A stretch of DNA of 64,000 nucleotides, from contig NZ_CP119392.1 of NCBI RefSeq assembly GCF_029224025.1, positions 2,751,001-2,815,000 on the forward strand, given 5' to 3'. The stretch comes from Rhodanobacter sp. AS-Z3 (GTDB lineage: Bacteria > Pseudomonadota > Gammaproteobacteria > Xanthomonadales > Rhodanobacteraceae). Position numbers and translations under genes: made by a program. Below are positions 57,238 to 64,000 of the stretch, piece after piece (positions within the stretch are counted from its first letter, which is position 1; each line of letters opens with the position of its first letter). Below the pieces are notes generated by a model. That model was not told the DNA's origin. It worked only from the letters and a program-made list of their open reading frames with translations, and ran no database searches.

Positions 57238-58467
57238 ATGAACAACGCTCGCTGGGACCGCCTGTTGCTGAATGCAACGCTCGCCACTTTCGTCGGCGAC
57301 ATGCCGTACGGACTGATCGAGCACGCGGCCATCGCGATGCATCACGGGCGGATCAGCTGGCTCGACCGCATGGTGGATCTGCCGGGCGACCCCGCAGTGC
57401 TGGCCGATACGGTGCAATCGCTTGATGGTGCACTGGTCACCCCCGGCCTGATCGACTGCCACACTCACCTGGTTTTCGGCGGCGATCGCGCCCACGAATT
57501 CGACCTGCGTCTGAATGGTGCCAGTTACGAGGAGATCGCCCGCGCCGGCGGCGGCATCGCGTCCAGCGTCATGGCGACCCGTGCTGCCAGTGAGGAACAG
57601 TTGTTTGCCCAATCACTGCCGCGGGCCAAGGCCTTGCTGGCCGACGGCGTGACCACGCTGGAGATCAAATCCGGCTACGGGCTTGAGCTCGACAGCGAAC
57701 GCCGCATGCTGCGCGTGGCGCGCCGGCTTGGCCGCGAGCTGGGCATCACGGTGCGCACCAGCTTCCTGGGCTTGCACGCCGTGCCAGCGGAATACCGCGA
57801 GCGACGCAGCGAATACGTCGCGATGGTTGGCGACGAAATGCTGCCGGCACTGACTGCCGACGGGCTGGTCGATGCGGTGGATGCATTCTGCGAAGGCATC
57901 GGCTTCAGTCGTGAGGAAACCCGGCGGGTGTTTGAGCGGGCGAAGCAACTCGACCTGCCGGTGAAGTTGCACGCGGAACAATTGTCCGATCAGGATGGCG
58001 CGGCGCTGGTCGCCGAGTTTGGCGGACTGTCCGCCGATCACCTGGAACATCTCAGCGACAGTGGTATCCGCGCGATGGCCGCAGCGGGCACGGTGGCCGT
58101 GCTGTTACCCGGCGCATTTTACGCCTTGCGCGAAACGAAACTGCCACCGCTGGCCGCGCTGCGCGAGCAGCGTGTACCGATCGCGATTGCCACCGACTGC
58201 AACCCTGGCACGTCGCCCCTGCTGTCACTGCGGCTGGCCGCCAGCATGGCCTGCACGCTGTTCCGGTTGACGCCGGAAGAAGCCTTGCGCGGCATCACGG
58301 TGAACGCGGCGCGTGCGCTTGGACTTGAAGATCGAGGCACGCTGGCCGTCGGGCAACGTGCCGACCTGGTGGCGTGGCACGCGAAGCAGCCGGCAGAACT
58401 TTGCTACTGGATCGGCGGACAACTGCTGCGCGGCGTTTGGGTCGGCGGCGAATCAGTGACCGCGTAA
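57238..58467 (+). CDS. hutI: Imidazolonepropionase
   Basis: 409 residues. Hydrolyses 4-imidazolone-5-propionate to N-formimidoyl-L-glutamate (histidine pathway step 3). Metal site [16 protein letters not shown], then [37 protein letters not shown] and [22 protein letters not shown] with the catalytic Asp. Starts 7 bp after the CLC gene's stop. Its 3' end overlaps the convergent lpxK 3' end by 15 bp. Confidence 0.97.
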   Translation: MNNARWDRLLLNATLATFVGDMPYGLIEHAAIAMHHGRISWLDRMVDLPGDPAVLADTVQSLDGALVTPGLIDCHTHLVFGGDRAHEFDLRLNGASYEEIARAGGGIASSVMATRAASEEQLFAQSLPRAKALLADGVTTLEIKSGYGLELDSERRMLRVARRLGRELGITVRTSFLGLHAVPAEYRERRSEYVAMVGDEMLPALTADGLVDAVDAFCEGIGFSREETRRVFERAKQLDLPVKLHAEQLSDQDGAALVAEFGGLSADHLEHLSDSGIRAMAAAGTVAVLLPGAFYALRETKLPPLAALREQRVPIAIATDCNPGTSPLLSLRLAASMACTLFRLTPEEALRGITVNAARALGLEDRGTLAVGQRADLVAWHAKQPAELCYWIGGQLLRGVWVGGESVTA

Positions 58468-59439
58468 GCACGCTTCAATGCGTGCGGTGAGCGTGTCGAA
58501 AAACGCGACCGGCAACTGTGCACGTACCGGTACGCGGAACCAGTCAGGCTGGGCGAAGCTGGTGCATTTCACGGCGTCTTTGTCGGTCATCAGCACGGGC
58601 AAGCCATCGGCAAAAGCCAGCTCGGCGGGCAGGAAGGCGTGGTGGTCGGTGAACGCGTGCGCCATTACGTCCAGGCCTGCCTCGCGCAAGCTGTCGAAGA
58701 AGCGCTGCGGGTTGCCGATGGCCGCCACGGCATGGACACGCTGACCGCGGAATGTCGCCAGCGATCGCCGCTGTCCGTCGGCCAGCGCAACCGCCTCGCC
58801 ACCCTGCAACTGCATCGCATATTCACCGGGCTCGACAGCACCGCCATTGCAAACACGCAGATCAATGCGCTGCAGGCGAGCAAGCGGTTCACGCAGCGGA
58901 CCGGCTGGCAACAAGCGACCATTGCCGAACCGACGCACGCCATCGATCACGCAGATTTCCACGTCGCGAGCCAGCCGATAGTGCTGCAAGCCATCGTCAG
59001 CAATCACCACATTGCAGCCGGCATCCAGCAGCAACCGGGCAGCCGCGGGACGATCCCGCCCCACCGCCACCGGCACGCCGCTGGCGTGGATGAGACACGG
59101 CTCGTCACCTACTTGCAACGGATCGGGCGTATCGTCCAGCAGCATCGGTTCGCGCTGTGAGCCACCATGACCACGACTGACCACGCCCGGGCGATGGCCA
59201 CGTTCACGCAGCGCTTCGACCACGGCGATCGTCAACGGGGTCTTGCCGGTGCCGCCAACGCTGATATTGCCGATCACCACGACAGGTGCCGGCAGTCGCA
59301 CGCTGCGCAACAGGCCACGACGAAACAGCCATCCACGCAAGCCGGTGACTGCGCCGTACAGAGCTGACACGGGGTGCACCCACCAGGGCGCACGACCGCG
59401 GCCGTACCAGGCTGATTCGAGCGTGTCGATCAGCGCCAT
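58453..59439 (-). CDS. lpxK: Tetraacyldisaccharide 4'-kinase
   Basis: 328 residues from an ATG at 59437-59439 with AAGGGG upstream. Phosphorylates the 4'-position of the lipid A precursor at the inner membrane. Walker [13 protein letters not shown] (about 57-68), [31 protein letters not shown] with DDGLQH, and [10 protein letters not shown]. Follows msbA by 10 bp; in relatives it is usually followed by kdsB, but here hutI faces it head-on. Confidence 0.96.
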   Translation of the reverse strand: MALIDTLESAWYGRGRAPWWVHPVSALYGAVTGLRGWLFRRGLLRSVRLPAPVVVIGNISVGGTGKTPLTIAVVEALRERGHRPGVVSRGHGGSQREPMLLDDTPDPLQVGDEPCLIHASGVPVAVGRDRPAAARLLLDAGCNVVIADDGLQHYRLARDVEICVIDGVRRFGNGRLLPAGPLREPLARLQRIDLRVCNGGAVEPGEYAMQLQGGEAVALADGQRRSLATFRGQRVHAVAAIGNPQRFFDSLREAGLDVMAHAFTDHHAFLPAELAFADGLPVLMTDKDAVKCTSFAQPDWFRVPVRAQLPVAFFDTLTARIEACLRGH

Positions 59440-59449
59440 CGTCGCCCCT

Positions 59450-61234
59450 TCAGTCGCTGCCCTGATCGGCCGCATGGTCGTGGAACTGCATGCGATGCAG
59501 CGCCGCGTACTGGCCGTTCAGCGCAATCAGTTCCGCGTGCGTGCCGCGTTCGATGATCCGGCCATGATCCATGACGGCGATCTGGTCGGCGCCTTCGATG
59601 GTCGACAGGCGATGCGCAATCACCAACGTTGTGCGATCACGCATAAGTCGTTGCAGCGCTTGCTGGATCAGTTGTTCGGATTCGGTATCGAGCGCACTGG
59701 TCGCTTCGTCCAGCACCAGGATCGGAGCGTTCTTCAGGATCGCGCGAGCGATTGCGATGCGCTGGCGCTGGCCACCCGACAGCGTATTGCCGCTCTGCCC
59801 TATCGGCGTGTGGATACCTTGCGGCAGGCGCGAAATGAACTCCATCGCATTCGCCGCTTCGGCAGCAGCAACAATGTCGGCTTCGCTGGCACCGGCCAGT
59901 TCGCCGTAAGCAATATTGTTGGCCACGGTGTCGTCGAACAACACCACGCTTTGCCCGACCCAGGCGATCTGCCGGCGCAGCGACGCCAGTGCATACGACC
60001 GGTAGTCCTCGCCATCCAGCACGATCTGCCCCGACTCCGGCTCATAGAAACGCGGCAGCAGGCCGACCAGACTGCTCTTGCCACTACCAGAGCGACCCAC
60101 CAGCGCGGTCACCGAACCGGGTACGCAGATCAGGTCAATGCCGCGCAGGGCTGGCTGGTCACTACCCGGGTAGGCAAAACGTACCTGCTCGAAACGCAGG
60201 TCGCCGCGCGTGCGCGTCAGTTCACGCGTGCCCTGATCGCGTTCCGGCGGCAGGTCAATGACTTCGAACAGGTCTTCGGCTGCCGACAAGCCACGCTGGA
60301 TGGTCGCCTGCACATTGGTCAGCCGCTTCAACGACGGCATCATCGCGCCCATCGCAGTGAGCACGGCGATGAAGACACCGGAAGTGATCTGGTCGATCAC
60401 ACCCGGCCGGGTGCCCAGGTAGACCAGTCCGGCCAATGCCACCGCGGCCACCGTCTGGATCGCCGTGCCCGAGGTAGCGGCGGTGGCGGCGATCTTCAGG
60501 TTGAGTCGGCGGGCACGATGGGTCACTTCGTCGAAGCGCCCAGCCTCGTAAGGCTGACCGCCATAGATGCGCACTTCACGATGCGCGTTGACTGATTCTT
60601 CCACCGTGCCGGTCACCGAACCCATCATGCCCTGGATACGCCGACTGATCTGCCGGTAACGCCGGCTGACCAGGGTGGCAATCACCACGATCGGTGGAAT
60701 CATGACCAGCAGGACCAACGTGAGATAGGCGCTGTTGTGCAACATCACGTAGGTCATGCCGATGACGGTGACGCCTTCGGTCACGGCCGTTTTCAGCGCA
60801 TCCGTCGACGCCGATGCCACTTGCTCGCTGGTGTAGGTGATGCGGGATATCTGCTGGCCTGAAGGCTCGGCGCCGAAAAACGCCGCAGGCAGCCGCAGAT
60901 AGGAGGCAAACACATCGTGTTGAACGGACTGCACGATGTTGCGACCAATATAGGAAATGCCATAGGTGCTGACGAACGTGCCGATGCCGCGAATGCCGAA
61001 AATCAGGATGATCCAGATCGGCATCCAGAAAATCAGATAGGGGTCTTTCTTGAGGAACAGGTCATCGAACATCGGCCTGAGCAGGTTGGTGAACATCGCC
61101 AATCCGCCGCCATCGACAACCATGCCGACCATGGCCAGCAAACCAACCACCCAGTAGCGCCGGGTGTAACCAAGCAGACGCGAATAGACACGCCGACTCT
61201 CGGCATTCCATACGCCGCCCTTGCGCTCGCTCAC
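59450..61234 (-). CDS. msbA: Lipid A export ATP-binding/permease protein MsbA
   Basis: 594 residues from a GTG at 61232-61234 overlapping the exbD stop. Six-helix ABC exporter domain (1-~330) and nucleotide-binding domain with Walker A GRSGSGKSSLV, signature LSGGQRQR, Walker B ILVLDEATSALD and an H-loop His in VIAHRL. Flips core-lipid A to the periplasmic leaflet. In a leftward operon comEC-exbB-exbD-msbA-lpxK, the standard Xanthomonadales order. Confidence 0.96.
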   Translation of the reverse strand: MSERKGGVWNAESRRVYSRLLGYTRRYWVVGLLAMVGMVVDGGGLAMFTNLLRPMFDDLFLKKDPYLIFWMPIWIILIFGIRGIGTFVSTYGISYIGRNIVQSVQHDVFASYLRLPAAFFGAEPSGQQISRITYTSEQVASASTDALKTAVTEGVTVIGMTYVMLHNSAYLTLVLLVMIPPIVVIATLVSRRYRQISRRIQGMMGSVTGTVEESVNAHREVRIYGGQPYEAGRFDEVTHRARRLNLKIAATAATSGTAIQTVAAVALAGLVYLGTRPGVIDQITSGVFIAVLTAMGAMMPSLKRLTNVQATIQRGLSAAEDLFEVIDLPPERDQGTRELTRTRGDLRFEQVRFAYPGSDQPALRGIDLICVPGSVTALVGRSGSGKSSLVGLLPRFYEPESGQIVLDGEDYRSYALASLRRQIAWVGQSVVLFDDTVANNIAYGELAGASEADIVAAAEAANAMEFISRLPQGIHTPIGQSGNTLSGGQRQRIAIARAILKNAPILVLDEATSALDTESEQLIQQALQRLMRDRTTLVIAHRLSTIEGADQIAVMDHGRIIERGTHAELIALNGQYAALHRMQFHDHAADQGSD

Positions 61235-61662
61235 CGCGCAGCACCGGGCTTGGTCGGCGTGGTGGCGATCGACAGCCGGCTGAAACCGAGCTGGCCAAGC
61301 GCATCCATCGCGGTCACCACGTTCTGATTCGGTGTCATCGCATCGGCACGGATGATCACCGGCTGATCACGATTGTCGCCAGCGTTGCGGGCAATGGTCT
61401 GCTTCAAGGCATTGATGCCCTCGCCCATCACCTCGTCGCTGCCTACGTAGAAGCGACCGTCACGGTCGATCATGATGGTCAGTGCCTGGGTGTTGAGGTC
61501 ACGCTCCTGCGTACTGGCCTGCGGCAGCGTTACCTGCAGGCGCGAGTGCTGGATGAACGTGCTGGTCAGCACGAAGAACATCAGCAGGGTCAACAATACG
61601 TCGATCAACGGGATCACGTTGATTTCGAAGTCATCGCCACGGCGGTCGTTGCTGATACGCAT
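61231..61662 (-). CDS. exbD: ExbD/TolR family biopolymer transport protein
   Basis: 143 residues. One N-terminal helix (FEINVIPLIDVLLTLLMFFVL) carrying the proton-relay Asp in IPLIDVLL, then a periplasmic ExbD domain. Forms the TonB- or Tol-type motor with the ExbB protein encoded immediately upstream. Overlaps the msbA start (GTGA). Confidence 0.94.
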   Translation of the reverse strand: MRISNDRRGDDFEINVIPLIDVLLTLLMFFVLTSTFIQHSRLQVTLPQASTQERDLNTQALTIMIDRDGRFYVGSDEVMGEGINALKQTIARNAGDNRDQPVIIRADAMTPNQNVVTAMDALGQLGFSRLSIATTPTKPGAAR

Positions 61663-61672
61663 GGCAGCTCGC

Positions 61673-62332
61673 TCAGCCCGCGTCCGGGGTGGCCGGACGA
61701 CGCGGACGCGCCGCCGTGGTGGCCGCTACCGAGGTCAGGGTCAGGTCATCCAGCAGTGCGGTCGCCTGCTTCTCCATGTCCACGCAATAGCCGGCCACGC
61801 GCGAACGGAAATAACGATGCAGCACGTAGGCGGGAATTGCCACGGTCAGACCTGACGCGGTGCAGATCAGTGCCTCGCCGATGCCACCCGCCATCTTCGC
61901 CGGGTCGCCGATGCCGCCGGCCATGACTTCCATGAACATGCGGATCAGGCCGATCACCGTACCGAACAAGCCCAGCAACGGACCGATCAGGGCGATCGTG
62001 CCCAGCGTATTGAGAAAACGCTCCATCCGGTGGACCACGTGCCGGCCGGTGTCTTCAATACGCTCCTTGATGATCTCGCGCGGCTGCCGGCGAACCGCCA
62101 ACGCAGCGGCCAGCAACTCGCCCAGCGGCGAACCGGCGGCGAGGGTTTCAAGGTGGCGCGGATCAAGTTGGCCGGTACGCGCCCACTCGCGTACCTCGTC
62201 ACCCAAGCCAGGCGGCAGCACGGACTTCCGGCGCAGCGTCCAGCAACGTTCCAGCACAATCGCCAGGGCGACCGCCGAGCAGATCAGGATGGGCACCATC
62301 GCCCAACCACCAGCCATCAAAATTTCCAGCAC
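61673..62332 (-). CDS. exbB: ExbB/TolQ/MotA-family proton channel protein
   Basis: 219 residues from a GTG at 62330-62332 (VLEILMAGGWAMVPILI), which fits homologues; Met5 is possible. Three helices, with the family core RFLNTLGTIALIGPLLGLFGTVIGLIRMF and GGIGEALICTASGLTVAIPAYVLHRYF. Partner of ExbD in the energising motor. Eleven bp upstream of exbD. Confidence 0.95.
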   Translation of the reverse strand: MLEILMAGGWAMVPILICSAVALAIVLERCWTLRRKSVLPPGLGDEVREWARTGQLDPRHLETLAAGSPLGELLAAALAVRRQPREIIKERIEDTGRHVVHRMERFLNTLGTIALIGPLLGLFGTVIGLIRMFMEVMAGGIGDPAKMAGGIGEALICTASGLTVAIPAYVLHRYFRSRVAGYCVDMEKQATALLDDLTLTSVAATTAARPRRPATPDAG

Positions 62333-62415
62333 TTTTCGACCCCAACATGCGACCTGACACGAAGCGCGCATGATAGCAGTCTGGCCGAACCATACTGCGG
62401 CAGGCGTGGCATTCC

Positions 62416-64000
62416 TCATTCGCGCCAATAGCGCGGCCGCTGCATTCGCCAGCCCTGAGCACGCCGTGGCGGGGCATCTGCCGGAAAATCCAGCTCGACG
62501 GCACCCTGCTCGGCGGTGTTGAAAACTGCCACGCCGGCAGCAGCATAACGTGCCAGCACGTCGGGTTTGGGATGACCAAAGCGATTGCGCCATCCCGCCG
62601 ACACGATGGTCACCGAAGGATGCACGGCCGCGATGAATGCCGCACTGGACGAGGTCTTGCTGCCGTGATGCGGCACCAGCAACACGGTCGGCGGCCCCGC
62701 ACCCAACGCTGCGGCTACCGACGGCTCCACCGCCGAGCTGATGTCACCGCTCAGCAGCATGCGACCGAAGCGACCTTCGACCAGCAACACGCAGGAGCTG
62801 TCGTTGTCCCGATCGGCCGAACCCGCCGCCGGGTTCAGCACGCGAAAGCGCACGTCATCCCAACGCCACGCTTGACCGGCAACGCATGGCTGCATCGGTA
62901 TCCGCATCCGTGCCGGCTCGCCGGCATAGCGTGCGGCTTGCGGAAACGCCTCGGCGACAGCCTGCGCACCGCCGGCATGATCATTGTCGCCATGGCTGAT
63001 CATCAGCATGTCCAGATGACTCACGCCCAGCGCATGCAGCGCCGGCAGCACCGCCGCCTCGCCCAGATCGAAGCCCGACGGATAACGCGCGCCGGCGTCA
63101 TAAACCAGCACGTGATCCTGGGTACGCACTAGCACCGACAAGCCCTGCCCCACGTCGAGCACCCAGACCCTGAAGCCCCCTTCGAGCGGCGTGGGAAGCG
63201 GTGGCCGCAACATCGGCAGGAACAGCAGCAAACCCAGCCAGCGCAGCGGCACACCACGCGGCATGAACAGCCACAACGCGCCCAGCACGGCGAGCAGCAA
63301 CGCCAGCGGATGCACGGTGGGCAAATACCAATGAGCGCCCGGCCAGGTGGCCATGTGTTCCAGCAACCACCATTGCGCGTGGGCAAACCGGGCCGCCAGC
63401 CAGAGCACCGGCGCGGCCAGTGGTGGACACAGGCCCAGCATCAGCATGCCGGACAACGCGCACGGCACGATCACGAAGCTGACCAGCGGCACCGCAATCA
63501 GGTTGGACAATGCACCTACCAGTGAAGCCTGCCCGAAGAACCACATCGTCAGCGGCAGCAGCGCCACCGTCATCACCAGCTGTCCCGCCGTCAGCTCATG
63601 CAGGAACGCACGCAAGCCGCGCCCGCGTGATTGCAGGCACAACATCAGGAAACCCACGCCAATGAACGACAGCCAGAAGCCGGCCGCCAGCACGGCGAGC
63701 GGGTCCACCAGCAGAATCGCGATCATCGCCAGCGACAACGACTGGGCACCGCTGCTGCCGCGTCGACTGCAACGCGCCAAGGTCACCACCGCGATCATCA
63801 GCAAGGTTCGCACGGTAGGCAGGCCGAAGCCGGCCAAGGCGCTGTAGACCGTGGCGACCAGCAAGGCAGCCGCTGCCTGCGACTGCGGCCGCGGCAGGCG
63901 CAAGCCCAGCGGGGGCCACAGCGCATGCAGCAGCCACGCCAGCCACACACCGAATACCGCCGCCACGCCCACATGAAAGCCGGATATCGCGATCAGATGT
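62416..64000 (-). CDS. comEC: DNA internalization-related competence protein ComEC/Rec2, partial
   Basis: The 5' end lies beyond base 64000; about 528 codons are visible. The N-terminal visible part has the Competence (ComEC) membrane domain with several helices (TVRTLLMIAVVTLARC, GFWLSFIGVGFLML). The C-terminal metallo-beta-lactamase-like domain has DVGQGLSVLVR, SHGDNDHAGG and LVPHHGSKTSS. Transports single-stranded DNA across the inner membrane during transformation. First visible gene of the leftward envelope cluster. Confidence 0.95.
   Translation of the reverse strand, partial: HLIAISGFHVGVAAVFGVWLAWLLHALWPPLGLRLPRPQSQAAAALLVATVYSALAGFGLPTVRTLLMIAVVTLARCSRRGSSGAQSLSLAMIAILLVDPLAVLAAGFWLSFIGVGFLMLCLQSRGRGLRAFLHELTAGQLVMTVALLPLTMWFFGQASLVGALSNLIAVPLVSFVIVPCALSGMLMLGLCPPLAAPVLWLAARFAHAQWWLLEHMATWPGAHWYLPTVHPLALLLAVLGALWLFMPRGVPLRWLGLLLFLPMLRPPLPTPLEGGFRVWVLDVGQGLSVLVRTQDHVLVYDAGARYPSGFDLGEAAVLPALHALGVSHLDMLMISHGDNDHAGGAQAVAEAFPQAARYAGEPARMRIPMQPCVAGQAWRWDDVRFRVLNPAAGSADRDNDSSCVLLVEGRFGRMLLSGDISSAVEPSVAAALGAGPPTVLLVPHHGSKTSSSAAFIAAVHPSVTIVSAGWRNRFGHPKPDVLARYAAAGVAVFNTAEQGAVELDFPADAPPRRAQGWRMQRPRYWRE

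Overview
The window looks like a chromosomal segment of a high-GC gammaproteobacterium of the Xanthomonadales, most likely Rhodanobacteraceae (Rhodanobacter/Dyella-like). This is inferred from gene content and order: divergent ppsR/ppsA, methyltransferase-rnhA-dnaQ, gloB-mltD, comEC-exbB-exbD-msbA-lpxK, and a five-step histidine-degradation pathway using HutF. No taxonomic marker such as rRNA is present.

Layout. 1-8.8 kb is core: PEP synthase and its regulator, a PP2C phosphatase, tRNA-Ser(CGA), DnaQ, RNase HI, glyoxalase II and MltD. 9.4-16.4 kb carries three cyclic-di-GMP genes. Two are intact diguanylate cyclases, one of them behind a textbook sigma-54 promoter. The third is a membrane GGDEF-EAL protein with a degenerate GGDEF site. 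Between them lie an SDR-DoxX fusion, a DUF2269 protein, an RDD protein and a small orphan gene. 16.6-36.6 kb is a mixed flexible region: exported, lipoprotein and VOC/GST/hydrolase genes, a translationally coupled aminotransferase-sulfotransferase pair, a MarR-VOC-VOC unit with a clear operator, an endolysin-like peptidase, a DsrE-like lipoprotein, an ArsR-AHSA1 pair and an M48 (Ste24-type) protease.

36.6-42.7 kb is the accessory hotspot. All of its genes lie on the minus strand: an Imm43/DUF1629-like immunity protein, a lower-GC lipoprotein, an orphan GHKL ATPase, two near-identical NadS-type antitoxins (one with a 5'-truncated RelE toxin, the other with only a toxin tail) and a TumE/TumA-type toxin-antitoxin pair split by a complete IS5-family element. 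Short GGGGTCAGGTTCA inverted repeats sit just beyond the 3' end of most of these genes, and a 144-bp MITE-like element lies between the antitoxin copies.

42.7-58.5 kb contains hutU, hutF and hutI scattered among unrelated genes: an S41 protease, an Ada/AlkA-type DNA glycosylase coupled to ogt, an ectonucleotide pyrophosphatase, two transporters, a GNAT-nitrilase fusion and a CLC antiporter. 58.5-64 kb is the conserved lipid A/envelope cluster lpxK-msbA-exbD-exbB-comEC, read leftward and running off the window.

How genes work together: PpsR switches PpsA between active and inactive forms; HutU, HutI and HutF are consecutive steps from urocanate to formylglutamate; LpxK makes lipid A and MsbA flips it; the Ada/AlkA-type protein and Ogt repair alkylated DNA; the GGDEF/EAL proteins set c-di-GMP levels.
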